34,766 bases of DNA from Campylobacteraceae bacterium (lineage in GTDB: Bacteria; Campylobacterota; Campylobacteria; Campylobacterales; Sulfurovaceae): assembly GCA_027081355.1 (NCBI GenBank), contig JALWKP010000152.1:1-34766 (forward strand), given 5' to 3'. Below are positions 1-14,572 of this stretch, in pieces. The position numbers were made by a program, and so were the translations under genes. Under the pieces are notes generated by a model. That model was not told where the DNA came from. It was given only the letters and a program-made list of their open reading frames with translations, and made no database searches. Within the stretch, counting starts at the first letter, position 1. The number at the start of each line of letters is the position of its first letter.

Positions 1-7299
<7,299 letters not shown>

Positions 7300-7322
7300 T
7301 CAACCTTATAATTTGGTTTTAT

Positions 7323-7384
7323 GCATCTTTTAAGCTGCTGCGACTTTTGTTTAGTGCGCTTTAATACAAAAGTCTAAAAGATGC
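7323..7384 (-). promoter_or_regulatory. Hairpin in the rpoB 5' leader
   Basis: Two consecutive perfect stems pair: 7323-7332 with 7375-7384 (10 bp) and 7342-7350 with 7366-7374 (9 bp). A one-sided internal loop of 9 bases lies at 7333-7341 and the apical loop is 15 bases. The hairpin ends 26 bases before the rpoB start codon. The asymmetric internal loop is the kind of shape a protein could bind, but no binding partner can be named from sequence. Confidence 0.6.
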
Positions 7385-7653
7385 CGTTTGTGAGTTGTGG
7401 AGTATTAGCCATAGAAGGCTAAAAATAGGTAAGTTAAATAATTAAATATTACTATACAACAGTTATAATTTGCCCATTTTTAGGCTTCTATGAAAAAACT
7501 GTAAGGCTCTGCATATAGCTTTGCGCATTTTGCTATATCTTGAACCGAAATTTAAAAAATACTCCCACAACTCATCACTAGTGATTCACAAATAAATCAT
7601 TAAATAATAATTATAGTAAAATTTAATAACTTATTTATAAATCAAGGCATTTT

Positions 7654-7682
7654 GCAATATGCGGCAAGATTACCGCATTTGC
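7654..7682 (-). terminator. Terminator/attenuator-like hairpin after rplL
   Basis: Bases 7654-7664 pair with 7673-7682, a G+C-rich stem with one bulged base and an 8-base loop, starting 10 bases after the rplL stop. In the transcribed direction it is not followed by a clean U-run, so it looks more like a partial terminator or processing stem than a full stop. Read-through into rpoB would then set the ratio of ribosomal protein to polymerase mRNA. Confidence 0.4.
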
Positions 7683-7692
7683 ATTAAAAAGC

Positions 7693-8064
7693 TTACTTAA
7701 GCTCAACAGAAGCGCCGGCTTCTTCAAGCTGTTTTTTAAGCTCTTCTGCTTCTTCTTTAGAAACACCTTCTTTAATTGTTGTAGGAACATCTTCAACTGC
7801 GCCTTTAGCCTCTTTAAGACCAAGACCGGTAATTGCTCTAACAACTTTAATAACATTAATTTTCTTAGCGCCTGCACCTGTTAGAACAACATCAAATTCT
7901 GTCTGTTCTTCTTCTGCAGCACCTCCGGCAGCACCTGCAGCTGCAACAACAGTAGCTTGCGCAGATACACCAAATTTCTCTTCGAACTCTTTAACTAATT
8001 CAGAAAGTTCTAATACGCTTAAATTTGAGATATACTCTAATACATCTTCTTTAGTAATAGCCAT
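7693..8064 (-). CDS. rplL: Ribosomal protein bL12 (L7/L12)
   Basis: This 123-residue stalk protein recruits translation factors to the ribosome. The N-terminal dimerisation helix (residues 1-35) is followed by an Ala/Gly-rich hinge and an acidic stretch (about 38-55). The C-terminal domain has the factor-binding helix motif [21 protein letters not shown]. Length and domain order are typical. It follows rplJ across a repeat-bearing spacer, and AAGGATAGG before the ATG supplies the ribosome binding site. Another long frame overlapping it at 7635-7877 is an out-of-frame shadow. Confidence 0.98.
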   Translation of the reverse strand: MAITKEDVLEYISNLSVLELSELVKEFEEKFGVSAQATVVAAAGAAGGAAEEEQTEFDVVLTGAGAKKINVIKVVRAITGLGLKEAKGAVEDVPTTIKEGVSKEEAEELKKQLEEAGASVELK

Positions 8065-8090
8065 TTTCCTATCCTTTTGTTTTTCTTTTT

Positions 8091-8143
8091 ACTTTTAACT
8101 TTAACGATTAACCATCAACTATAAACCATTAACCATCAACCAG
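8091..8143. repeat. Degenerate heptanucleotide array in the rplJ-rplL spacer
   Basis: From 8091 the sequence falls into about seven consecutive 7-base units, the later ones close to CCATYAA (CCATCAA, CTATAAA, CCATTAA, CCATCAA). The array fills most of the 80-bp spacer and runs up to the rplJ stop. The period matches the 7-base period of the other intergenic arrays in this window, although the unit is different. Confidence 0.7.
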
Positions 8144-8144
8144 C

Positions 8145-8630
8145 TTACGCTTCTTCTTCTTTTTTCTTTCTTAATGCGTCAAGACCGATTGTAAAGTTGC
8201 GAATCGGCGCTTGCCAAACATTAAGAAGCATACCAAGAAGCTCATCACGGCTTGGCAATTTAGCCATAGCCATAATAGTATCTAACTCAACTGCTTTGCC
8301 TTCTAGCGCACCGGCTTTAATCGAAAAGGTATTCTTGAATTCAGTTGCAGCTTTGTCAGCAACTTTACAAGTTCCTATCTGATCTTCGCCCCACACCAAA
8401 AGGTTGGTATCTTTTAGCTCTAAGCCTTCGATACCCGCATTTTTCAGAGCAATCATTGCCAATGTGTTTTTAACTACACGAACTTTTGTGCCGCTCTCAG
8501 ATGCGAAAGCGCGAACTTGTTCAAGTTCTTGACACTTAGTCCCTTTGTAGTCGCAAACCACAATAGCATTCGACTCTGAAAAAGAGGCTGCTAAGTCAGC
8601 TACCAGTTGCTCTTTTTGGGCTCTTGTCAT
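8145..8630 (-). CDS. rplJ: Ribosomal protein uL10
   Basis: The 161-residue L10 anchors the L7/L12 stalk to 23S rRNA. The N-terminus has the L10 pattern MTRAQKEQLVADLAASF and the globular domain includes VVKNTLAMIAL. The C-terminal helix (about residues 130-161) that binds L12 dimers ends in a charged KKKEEEA tail. It starts with ATG after a strong AAAGGAG site. The 122-base leader upstream carries an L10-leader-like element, so feedback control by the L10-L12 complex is expected from what is known of the family. Confidence 0.98.
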   Translation of the reverse strand: MTRAQKEQLVADLAASFSESNAIVVCDYKGTKCQELEQVRAFASESGTKVRVVKNTLAMIALKNAGIEGLELKDTNLLVWGEDQIGTCKVADKAATEFKNTFSIKAGALEGKAVELDTIMAMAKLPSRDELLGMLLNVWQAPIRNFTIGLDALRKKKEEEA

Positions 8631-8639
8631 TTTTTCTCC

Positions 8640-8745
8640 TTTCAGACCTTACAAAAGGGTTGTTAAGCAGTGCTTAACAGGATTTCTCCAATTTTAAGCT
8701 TTACGCCCCTGATGTCTTCGTCTAAGATAAACGCGCTAAGCGTAA
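8640..8745 (-). promoter_or_regulatory. Probable ribosomal protein L10 leader
   Basis: The rplA-rplJ spacer contains, on the minus strand, GACGAAGACATCAGGGGCG (8704-8722). As I recall it, this resembles the conserved core of L10 leaders, in which the L10(L12)4 complex binds a kink-turn. Downstream is a nearly perfect hairpin, 8661-8669 with 8671-8679, just ahead of the rplJ ribosome binding site. Upstream is a short stem, 8731-8734 with 8740-8743. The placement before rplJ fits. A covariance-model search would settle the assignment. Confidence 0.6.
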
Positions 8746-8752
8746 TTAAAAA

Positions 8753-9457
8753 TTATTTAATTTCCATTAATTCTTGAGTATCCATTTTAACAGACGGACT
8801 CATAGTCAAAGAGAGCGCAGCATTAGTAATATATCTGCCTTTTGCGCTTGCTGGTTTTAATTTATTAATTTTATTAATAAAAGTTCTTAAATTCTCTTCT
8901 AATTTTTCTGCGTCAAAACTGGCTTTACCTATACCTGCGTGGATATTTCCTTTTTTATCGGTTCTAAAATTAACCTGCCCGCCTTTTGCATTTTTAACAG
9001 CTTGAGCAATATTTGGAGTAACTGTTCCAACTTTAGGGTTAGGCATTAAACCTTTTGGTCCTAAAATTCTAGCAACCCTTCCCAATACACCCATCATATC
9101 CGGCGTAGCTATTACAATATCGAAATTAATTTCACCTTTTTGGATTTGCGCTAAAAGTTCATCATCACCTATAATATCAGCGCCTGCTTCTTTGGCTTCA
9201 TCTATTTTTTCACCTTTAGCAAAGACTGCAACGGTAACTTTTTTCCCTGTTCCGTGAGGCAGGACAACTGAGCTTCTAATCATTTGGTCGGCATGTCTTG
9301 GATCGACATTTAAATTTAGTGCAACCTCTACTGTTTCATCGAATTTTGCCGATTTTAACTCTTTTACGGTTGCAACTGCTTCGCTTAAAGAGTAATTTTT
9401 ATTTTTATCTATTTTTTCTAATAGTGCTTGTTTTCTTTTACTTATTTTTTTTGCCAT
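8753..9457 (-). CDS. rplA: Ribosomal protein uL1
   Basis: The 234-residue L1 forms the mobile L1 stalk at the E site. Family landmarks include [22 protein letters not shown] in the first domain, the central [15 protein letters not shown] loop, and the [10 protein letters not shown] region near the C-terminus. Full length and uninterrupted. It lies 53 bases after rplK. In many bacteria L1 represses the rplKA messenger; I did not identify an L1 target site here. Confidence 0.98.
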   Translation of the reverse strand: MAKKISKRKQALLEKIDKNKNYSLSEAVATVKELKSAKFDETVEVALNLNVDPRHADQMIRSSVVLPHGTGKKVTVAVFAKGEKIDEAKEAGADIIGDDELLAQIQKGEINFDIVIATPDMMGVLGRVARILGPKGLMPNPKVGTVTPNIAQAVKNAKGGQVNFRTDKKGNIHAGIGKASFDAEKLEENLRTFINKINKLKPASAKGRYITNAALSLTMSPSVKMDTQELMEIK

Positions 9458-9510
9458 ATTTTTCTCCGCGTATTTTTACTGCCACATTATTTTAAATCCT
9501 GCGGTAAGGA

Positions 9511-9936
9511 TTATCCTTCTACTTCGATACCCATACTTCTGCAAGAACCTTCGATGATTTTTGCAGCCTGGTCTCTGTCGTTTGTATTTAAATCTTCGAT
9601 TTTTAAATCTACGATTTTATAAATTTGCTCTTTGCTCAATTTTGCAACTTTGTTTAATAGAGGGTTGTCGCTGCCTTTTTTGATGCCTGCCTCTTTCATA
9701 ATCAAGTCTGTTGCAGGCGGCTGCTTTGTAACAAATGTAAAACTTCTGTCTGTATAAACAGTAATTTCAACAGGAATTTTAAATCCCATTTTATCTTTTG
9801 TTTTCTCATTAAAAGCTTTACAAAATTCCATAATGTTAATACCTCTTTGCCCCAAAGCAGGACCAACAGGAGGTGATGGATTTGCTTGACCAGCTTGAAT
9901 CATTAGCTTAAATTTGCCAGCTACTTTTTTAGCCAT
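9511..9936 (-). CDS. rplK: Ribosomal protein uL11
   Basis: The 141-residue L11 sits at the base of the stalk in the GTPase-associated centre. The N-terminal domain carries the typical proline-rich [20 protein letters not shown] stretch (about residues 17-36), which contacts the thiopeptide site. The C-terminal RNA-binding domain includes a lysine-rich segment and [10 protein letters not shown] at the end. The start follows an AAGGAAA ribosome binding site, 19 bases after nusG. Confidence 0.98.
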   Translation of the reverse strand: MAKKVAGKFKLMIQAGQANPSPPVGPALGQRGINIMEFCKAFNEKTKDKMGFKIPVEITVYTDRSFTFVTKQPPATDLIMKEAGIKKGSDNPLLNKVAKLSKEQIYKIVDLKIEDLNTNDRDQAAKIIEGSCRSMGIEVEG

Positions 9937-9955
9937 TTTATTTCCTTTTTTTGAT

Positions 9956-10486
9956 TTAAATAATTTTCTCTACTTGAGAGTAAAGAATTTCAACAGGTGT
10001 ATTTCTACCAAAAATTGATACATTTAACTTTAACTTTCCGTGGTCTAAGTCATATTCTTCTACCACGCCTGTAAAGTTGGCAAAAGGTCCTTCTATAATT
10101 CTGACCATTTCACCGTTTTCAAAATCAATTTTCGGTCTAGGCGGCGCTTTTTGCTCCATTTTCTCCAAGATAACATCAATATCTGATTGACTAAGAGGAG
10201 TTGGAGTTTTTTGCTCCCCGATAAATCTAGATACTTTCGGCAAAGATTGAATCTTGTGCCACAAAGCAGTATCCAAATCTATATGGGCGAATACATAACC
10301 GGAATAGAGTGAGCGTTCGGTTATCTTTTTTTCTCCGTTTTTTACCTCTATTACCTCTTCGGTCGGAACAACCACCTGCTCGATTTTATCTTGTAAGTTA
10401 TAATCAATACGCATTTGCTCAATAGCTCTTTTTACCGCTCTTTCGCTGCCGGCATATGTTTGAATTGCATACCATTGTAGTGCCAT
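9956..10486 (-). CDS. nusG: Transcription termination/antitermination factor NusG
   Basis: The 176-residue NusG binds the RNA polymerase clamp through its N-terminal NGN domain (starting [11 protein letters not shown]). Its C-terminal KOW domain (about residues 122-176, [14 protein letters not shown]) contacts Rho or S10. Only three bases separate it from the secE stop, and its AAAGG ribosome binding site lies in the last codons of secE, so the two are translationally coupled. secE-nusG is the usual pairing. Confidence 0.98.
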   Translation of the reverse strand: MALQWYAIQTYAGSERAVKRAIEQMRIDYNLQDKIEQVVVPTEEVIEVKNGEKKITERSLYSGYVFAHIDLDTALWHKIQSLPKVSRFIGEQKTPTPLSQSDIDVILEKMEQKAPPRPKIDFENGEMVRIIEGPFANFTGVVEEYDLDHGKLKLNVSIFGRNTPVEILYSQVEKII

Positions 10487-10489
10487 TTT

Positions 10490-10675
10490 TTAACCTTTTA
10501 AAGAGCTGCTAACAATAGAAGACATTAGCAAATCAACTAGAGCTAAATATGCAGCAATTACAGCAACAACTATAATTACAGCAATAAATGCTTGCTTAAC
10601 TTGAATTTTGGTTGGAAAAATTACTTTATCTAATTCTGTTTTAGAACTTTTAATAAAACTTACTAATTTGTTCAT
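10490..10675 (-). CDS. secE: Preprotein translocase subunit SecE
   Basis: A 61-residue single-span SecE, the clamp around SecY in the Sec channel. An amphipathic, lysine-bearing N-terminal helix (with the TELDKVIFPTK motif) leads to one membrane segment at about residues 31-50. I chose the ATG at 10675. A longer reading frame extends to 10750, but its extra N-terminal codons lie inside the tRNA-Trp gene and cannot be coding. The single-helix form is usual outside enteric bacteria. Confidence 0.95.
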   Translation of the reverse strand: MNKLVSFIKSSKTELDKVIFPTKIQVKQAFIAVIIVVAVIAAYLALVDLLMSSIVSSSLKG

Positions 10676-10689
10676 TACTTTACCTTTAA

Positions 10690-10765
10690 TGGCAGGCCAA
10701 GAGGGACTCGAACCCCCGACACCTGGTTTTGGAGACCAGTGCTCTACCAACTGAGCTATTGGCCT
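10690..10765 (-). tRNA. trnW: tRNA-Trp (anticodon CCA)
   Basis: The minus strand folds into a complete 76-base cloverleaf. The acceptor AGGCCAA pairs with TTGGCCT. The anticodon stem CTGGT/ACCAG encloses CTCCAAA, giving anticodon CCA. The T-loop sequence GGTTCGAGTCC is present and the 3' CCA is encoded. It ends 15 bases before the secE start, so it is likely co-transcribed with secE and released by processing. Confidence 0.97.
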
Positions 10766-10770
10766 ATGTT

Positions 10771-10834
10771 CTAGTTGGCTAGTGTCTAGTTTGCCAGTAT
10801 CTAGCTGGCTAGCGCTTAACTGCTAGCTTACTAG
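10771..10834. repeat. CTAG-rich tandem array, period 15 (8+7)
   Basis: Four consecutive 15-base units start at 10771, 10786, 10801 and 10816, each resembling CTAGYTGGCTAGYGY, followed by a final CTAG at 10831. Each unit splits into an 8-base and a 7-base half. The array fills the gap between tRNA-Trp and the rpmG stop codon. A related CTAG array lies at 16568-16604. Confidence 0.8.
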
Positions 10835-10838
10835 TTTA

Positions 10839-10991
10839 TTACAGCTTCATCTCTTTATGAACTGTATGTTTTCTGCACCACTTGCAATATTTTTTTAAAG
10901 CAAGTTTTTCAGTTGTTGTTTTTTTATTCTTGGTTGTGTGATAGTTTCTTCTATTGCACTCTTCACAACCTAGATGGATTGTTTCTCTCAT
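10839..10991 (-). CDS. rpmG: Ribosomal protein bL33
   Basis: A 50-residue L33, starting [21 protein letters not shown] and ending in a basic tail. Two CxxC pairs (CEEC at residues 9-12 and CKWC at 36-39) make this the zinc-binding form. An AGGAG ribosome binding site precedes the ATG. The gene is short but full length for the family. It lies between tuf and tRNA-Trp-secE, an arrangement found in many bacteria. Confidence 0.96.
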   Translation of the reverse strand: MRETIHLGCEECNRRNYHTTKNKKTTTEKLALKKYCKWCRKHTVHKEMKL

Positions 10992-11010
10992 CTTTTCTCC
11001 TAATGTTTTA

Positions 11011-11031
11011 GGAGCACAAAAACGTGCTTCC
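11011..11031 (-). terminator. Small hairpin right after tuf
   Basis: GGAGCAC at 11011-11017 pairs with GTGCTTCC at 11024-11031, with one bulge, three bases past the tuf stop and 20 bases before the rpmG start. There is no U-run, so it may be an attenuator or mRNA-stabilising stem, not a strong terminator. Confidence 0.3.
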
Positions 11032-11034
11032 TAA

Positions 11035-12243
11035 TTACTCGATAATTTTAGTTACAACACCCGCACCGACAGTTCTGCCGCCTTCACGGATAGCGAATCT
11101 TGTTCCATCTTCAAGAGCGATAGGTGCAATCAATTCTACATTTAATTTTACGTTATCGCCTGGCATAACCATTTCTGTTCCCTCAGGCAAAGTAACAGTT
11201 CCTGTTACGTCAGTTGTTCTAACGTAGAATTGAGGTCTGTAATTATTAAAGAATGGAGTGTGGCGTCCGCCCTCTTCTTTAGTTAATACATAAACTTCCG
11301 CTTCAAATTTAGTATGCGGTGTAATTGAACCCGGTTTACAAAGAACCATACCTCTTTGAACCGCTTCTTTTGCAGTTCCGCGAAGAAGAACACCAACATT
11401 GTCGCCTGCTTCACCGCAATCCATCTCTTTTCTAAACATTTCAACACCAGTAACAGTAGTTTTTTGTGTATCTTTAAGACCTACAATTTCTACCTCTTCA
11501 CCAACACAGATTTTACCTCTTTCGATTTTACCAGTAACAACTGTTCCACGGCCTTGGATAGAGAAAATATCTTCGATTGGCATTAAGAATGGTTTGTCTG
11601 TATCTCTTTCTGGAGTTGGGATATAGTTATCAACCTCTTCCATTAATTTAAGAATTTTTTCTGACCACTCGCCGATTTGACCTTTTTTAGCTTCTTCTAA
11701 AGCTTGGAATGCAGAACCTGCTACGATTGGAGTATCATCACCAGGGAATTCATACTCGTTAAGAAGTTCTCTAACTTCCATTTCTACAAGTTCTAACATT
11801 TCTTCTTTATCTTCATCGTCTAACTGGTCTTCTTTGTTTAAGAATACAACGATGTATGGAACACCAACTTGGCGAGATAATAGAATGTGTTCTCTTGTTT
11901 GCGCCATTGGACCGTCAGTAGCAGCAATAACTAAGATTGCACCGTCCATTTGCGCAGCACCTGTAATCATATTTTTAACATAGTCTGCGTGTCCCGGACA
12001 ATCAACGTGAGCATAGTGTCTGTTGTCTGTTTCATACTCTACGTGAGAAGTTGCAATTGTAATACCTCTTTCTCTCTCTTCCGGCGCATTGTCGATTTGG
12101 TCATAATCCATAAATGCAGAATCGTTTTTAGTCGCAAGAACAGCTGTGATAGCAGCAGTTAGAGTTGTTTTACCGTGGTCAACGTGACCGATTGTACCAA
12201 TATTAACATGCGGTTTGGTACGTTCAAATTTTTCTTTAGCCAT
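11035..12243 (-). CDS. tuf: Elongation factor Tu
   Basis: The 402-residue EF-Tu delivers aminoacyl-tRNA to the ribosome. The GTPase motifs are G1 GHVDHGKT (residues 19-26), G3 [10 protein letters not shown] (about 82-91) and G4 NKED (about 137). Domains 2 and 3 follow, with [21 protein letters not shown] and a conserved C-terminus ending GVVTKIIE. An AGGAGAAAC ribosome binding site precedes the ATG. It is the last reading frame downstream of a Thr-Tyr-Gly-Thr tRNA cluster, exactly as tufB is in E. coli. Confidence 0.98.
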   Translation of the reverse strand: MAKEKFERTKPHVNIGTIGHVDHGKTTLTAAITAVLATKNDSAFMDYDQIDNAPEERERGITIATSHVEYETDNRHYAHVDCPGHADYVKNMITGAAQMDGAILVIAATDGPMAQTREHILLSRQVGVPYIVVFLNKEDQLDDEDKEEMLELVEMEVRELLNEYEFPGDDTPIVAGSAFQALEEAKKGQIGEWSEKILKLMEEVDNYIPTPERDTDKPFLMPIEDIFSIQGRGTVVTGKIERGKICVGEEVEIVGLKDTQKTTVTGVEMFRKEMDCGEAGDNVGVLLRGTAKEAVQRGMVLCKPGSITPHTKFEAEVYVLTKEEGGRHTPFFNNYRPQFYVRTTDVTGTVTLPEGTEMVMPGDNVKLNVELIAPIALEDGTRFAIREGGRTVGAGVVTKIIE

Positions 12244-12339
12244 TTTTGTTTCTCCTAGCTTTTATTTTACGCGTGGCATTATATCTAAAAACACTTAAAA
12301 GGAAGCTCTTTTTCTGTGTTATTTACCTAAGCCCAAGCA

Positions 12340-12383
12340 GATGGACAAGACTTTAACCGTCTTAAGATAAACTCTTGTCCATC
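12340..12383 (-). promoter_or_regulatory. Long hairpin between tRNA-Thr(GGT) and tuf
   Basis: Bases 12340-12350 pair perfectly with 12373-12383 (11 bp). The enclosed 22 bases can form a competing short AAGAC/GTCTT stem with the left arm. The hairpin begins five bases after the 3' end of tRNA-Thr in the transcribed direction. A tRNA 3'-processing signal or an attenuator in the tuf leader is plausible. Confidence 0.45.
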
Positions 12384-12387
12384 ACAC

Positions 12388-12462
12388 TGGAGCCCAGAAG
12401 CGGATTTGAACCGCCGACCTCTTCCTTACCAAGGAAGTGCTCTGCCCCTGAGCTATCTGGGC
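12388..12462 (-). tRNA. trnT: tRNA-Thr (anticodon GGT)
   Basis: A 75-base cloverleaf with acceptor GCCCAGA/TCTGGGC. The anticodon stem CTTCC/GGAAG encloses TTGGTAA, giving anticodon GGT. The T-loop is GGTTCAAATCC and the 3' CCA is encoded. It is the last tRNA before tuf and corresponds in position to thrT of the E. coli tufB operon. Confidence 0.97.
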
Positions 12463-12528
12463 ATATCATATAAAAATTAAATAAAATATTAATCAGTGAA
12501 ATTACAGTATTATTGGGGTTGAGTAGAA

Positions 12529-12534
12529 ATTATA
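12529..12534 (-). promoter_or_regulatory. -10 box within the tRNA cluster
   Basis: A TATAAT on the minus strand, in the context GTTAGTATAATTTC, lies in the 113-bp gap between tRNA-Gly and tRNA-Thr(GGT). It could give tuf an internal promoter. There is no clear -35, as is common in Campylobacterota. Confidence 0.4.
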
Positions 12535-12575
12535 CTAACAATAAAGTAGTAGCTAATAAAACTCAGCTCCCAGTA

Positions 12576-12652
12576 TGGAGCGGGTGACCGGACTCGAACC
12601 GGCGACAACCTGCTTGGAAGGCAGGAGCTCTAGCCAACTGAGCTACACCCGC
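12576..12652 (-). tRNA. trnG: tRNA-Gly (anticodon TCC)
   Basis: A 77-base cloverleaf with acceptor GCGGGTG/CACCCGC. The anticodon stem CCTGC/GCAGG encloses CTTCCAA, giving anticodon TCC. The T-arm is GGTTCGAGTCC and CCA is encoded. Only three bases separate it from tRNA-Tyr, so the two must be cut from one transcript. Confidence 0.97.
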
Positions 12653-12655
12653 AAA

Positions 12656-12741
<86 letters not shown>

Positions 12742-12776
12742 ACTGTTTGCACTGGTCAAACACTGATATAAAAAAA

Positions 12777-12853
12777 TGGAGCTGGTGATGGGACTCGAAC
12801 CCGCGACCTGCTGATTACAAATCAGCTGCTCTAGCCAACTGAGCTACACCAGC
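12777..12853 (-). tRNA. trnT: tRNA-Thr (anticodon TGT)
   Basis: A 77-base cloverleaf with acceptor GCTGGTG/CACCAGC. The anticodon stem GCTGA/TCAGC encloses TTTGTAA, giving anticodon TGT. CCA is encoded. It is the first gene of the tRNA-tuf transcript and corresponds to thrU of E. coli. Confidence 0.97.
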
Positions 12854-12883
12854 ACCAAACAGTTCCATTCAAAATGGACTGCA

Positions 12884-12889
12884 ATTATA
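12884..12889 (-). promoter_or_regulatory. Promoter -10 of the tRNA-tuf operon
   Basis: TATAAT on the minus strand in the context GTCAATATAATTGC lies about 30 bases upstream of tRNA-Thr(TGT). An A/T-rich tract with runs of T lies further upstream, typical of Campylobacterota sigma-70 promoters. Nothing between it and the tRNA looks coding. Confidence 0.55.
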
Positions 12890-12953
12890 TTGACTTAATC
12901 CTTAAAAAATTATTAAACGAATGAAAAAATGCAAAAAATTTTTAAATTTAATG

Positions 12954-13089
12954 TTGGTGATTGGTGATTGGTGATTAGTGATTAGTGATTAGGGATTAGG
13001 GATTAGGGATTAGGGAAATTTGTTTTTAGCTTTGTGCCAATAAATGGCTAACTTGCTCTTAACTTAATAGTAATGCGGGTGTCCTTAAG
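12954..13089 (+). repeat. Heptamer array plus conserved tail, copy 1
   Basis: Nine consecutive 7-base units run from 12954 to 13016, grading from TTGGTGA through TTAGTGA to TTAGGGA. They lead into AATTTGTTTTT and then a tail with GCCAATAAATGG and TTAACTTAATAGTAATG, ending near CCTTAAG at 13089. The same tail recurs at the other copies of this family. It fills most of the divergent gap between the tRNA cluster and the ATPase gene, and ends a few bases before the predicted ATPase promoter. Confidence 0.8.
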
Positions 13090-13094
13090 TTTTG

Positions 13095-13100
13095 TATGAT
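13095..13100 (+). promoter_or_regulatory. -10 box of the ATPase gene
   Basis: TATGAT (13095-13100), preceded by TTTTG, ends only 11 bases before the ATG. A start site at the usual distance would leave a leader of about five bases or none, which agrees with the absence of a ribosome binding site. Confidence 0.45.
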
Positions 13101-13111
13101 ATATTTAAATT

Positions 13112-14170
13112 ATGACTATTTTAGATACTTTTTTTACAAATCCGCCGAAATTAGAGCGTTTTTATCCCCGTAAATTGCAATTGCCTAAAGATGAATCTTT
13201 TTTGCTTTGCGGAGCGCGGGGGTGCGGCAAGAGCGCTTTGGTTATTGATTATATCAACAGTTTGCAAGAGCAGTTTTTATATATCGACTGCGAAGACCCT
13301 GCATTTATTTTAAAAACTCTTGATGAATTTGAATTAGAAGAGTTTATAAAAGAAGAAGGGATTAAAGTTTTAATTTTAGACCACTACTTTGAGGGTTTTT
13401 TAGAATATTTGCCAAAAGCAGAACAGTTAATTGCGGTATCTAGGCTGCCGCTTGATTTGGGTTTAAAGAGACTTCGTTTATATCCGCTTGATTTTGAAGA
13501 GTTTATAAATTTTAAAAACAGGAACGAAGCTATTGATGCATTTAATTTATATGCAAAATTCGGTTCGCTTGCACATATTGCCAAATCTTCAAACACTTTA
13601 TTGGCAAGCCGGGAGCTCTTTTTTGAAAAGTTTGATTCCCAAGAGGGAAAAGTGCTTTTGATACTTTCATTTTTTCAGGGAAAAGTTGCAACTTCCCACC
13701 AAATTTACCAGCGGGCAAAAGAAGATTTTAAAATATCAAAAGATTGGCTTTATAAAACTATTAAAAATTATGAAAAAGAGGGTGTTTTATATAAAATAAA
13801 AACCCTTGAGGGCGGTTTTGGGGAAAAGATTTTTCTTTACGATTTTATTTTTAGCAAATATTTAAATAAAAATCAGCTTTTTATAACAACTTTTGACACG
13901 CTTGTGGCTTTGGCTCTTTTGAAAAAGGGGGTTAAAATTCTAGCTTCAAATTCGCCGCTTGGGTATCTAAACGGCAACAGATTTATACAAGTTGCCCCTT
14001 TTGAAGATGAGGCAAATTTATGGAAAAAGGCGCAAAACAGTTTTGGTTTTTACACGAAACATAAAATTAAAAAAGTAATTGCAGTAACGGTAAACGGGCG
14101 GTATAATTTTAAAATTAAAGATATAAAATTTGAAGCAGTGCCGTTTTACGAGTGGACAATCGGAGAATAA
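13112..14170 (+). CDS. P-loop ATPase of the COG1373-like AAA family
   Basis: A 352-residue ATP-binding protein of unknown job. Walker A is GARGCGKS (residues 34-41) and Walker B is VLILDH (86-91). The sensor-like SRLPLDLGLKRLRLYPLDFEEF segment resembles the archaeal-type AAA ATPases grouped as COG1373. A winged-helix-like middle (about 180-240) is followed by a C-terminal region with KKVIAVTV, which in this group often has a nuclease-like fold. The catalytic residues of such a fold cannot be confirmed by eye. No ribosome binding site precedes the ATG. A small unknown gene follows after nine bases. The ATPase assignment is firm; its substrate is unknown. Confidence 0.8.
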   Translation: MTILDTFFTNPPKLERFYPRKLQLPKDESFLLCGARGCGKSALVIDYINSLQEQFLYIDCEDPAFILKTLDEFELEEFIKEEGIKVLILDHYFEGFLEYLPKAEQLIAVSRLPLDLGLKRLRLYPLDFEEFINFKNRNEAIDAFNLYAKFGSLAHIAKSSNTLLASRELFFEKFDSQEGKVLLILSFFQGKVATSHQIYQRAKEDFKISKDWLYKTIKNYEKEGVLYKIKTLEGGFGEKIFLYDFIFSKYLNKNQLFITTFDTLVALALLKKGVKILASNSPLGYLNGNRFIQVAPFEDEANLWKKAQNSFGFYTKHKIKKVIAVTVNGRYNFKIKDIKFEAVPFYEWTIGE

Positions 14171-14179
14171 GGAGTTTTT

Positions 14180-14518
14180 TTGTTTAAAAAAAAAGAAAAG
14201 TTATATATAAAAGATTTACTGCCTAATCCGGCGCTGGAGTATCCGGGGTATTATATTTTAAGTGCTTACCTGGCAAAAAATGAATTATTGCAAAGCACAT
14301 TAATTGCGCTGCATAGTTTTGAATTTAGCAATTATAAAAATCCAGAAAGTTATGATGAAATTTTTGCAATGGTTAAAAAGGGACAGTTTTCTATATATAA
14401 AGAAAAATATGCAGTAGGTTATTTTGGCGGCAAACTGATGTATTTAGAACCGTATGGATGGAAAGCGATGCCGGTTACAAAAGATTTATTTGATTTAAAT
14501 AATTGGTTAATTTGTTAA
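14180..14518 (+). CDS. Conserved-looking small protein of unknown function
   Basis: I do not recognise this 112-residue protein. It starts at TTG, supported by an AAGGAG site at the right distance; no ATG fits as well. It has a lysine-rich start and an aromatic-rich body (EYPGYYILSAYL, YGWKAMP), with no signal peptide or membrane span. It follows the ATPase by nine bases and ends before a new promoter, so the two form a short operon and may act together. Confidence 0.7.
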   Translation: MFKKKEKLYIKDLLPNPALEYPGYYILSAYLAKNELLQSTLIALHSFEFSNYKNPESYDEIFAMVKKGQFSIYKEKYAVGYFGGKLMYLEPYGWKAMPVTKDLFDLNNWLIC

Positions 14519-14541
14519 ATAGTCTAAGATTTTTTTGATAT

Positions 14542-14547
14542 TATAAT
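14542..14547 (+). promoter_or_regulatory. -10 box of the aldolase-like gene
   Basis: TATAAT in the context GATATTATAATGC lies 25 bases before the chosen start. It overlaps an upstream in-frame ATG at 14546, which therefore cannot be the translation start if this promoter is used. Confidence 0.55.
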
Positions 14548-14572
14548 GCAATTATTGGCAAAAAGGTTTAAT

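Noticed and set aside
7391-7574. Insertion sequence ends
   Set aside because: The inverted pairs enclose no reading frame and I see no flanking duplication or second copy in the window, so a leader structure is preferred, though a mobile origin is not excluded.
7635-7877. 80-residue leucine/lysine-rich frame on the minus strand
   Set aside because: It overlaps rplL in another frame and has the skewed composition of a shadow of a helical protein.
10676-10750. N-terminal extension of secE
   Set aside because: The extra codons lie inside the tRNA-Trp gene; the internal ATG at 10675 starts a normal SecE.
12954-13016. CRISPR array
   Set aside because: The units are 7 bases long with no spacers; this is a simple tandem array.
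14546-14572. Upstream ATG for the aldolase-like gene
   Set aside because: It overlaps the TATAAT box and lacks a ribosome binding site; 14573 has both promoter spacing and AAAAAGG.
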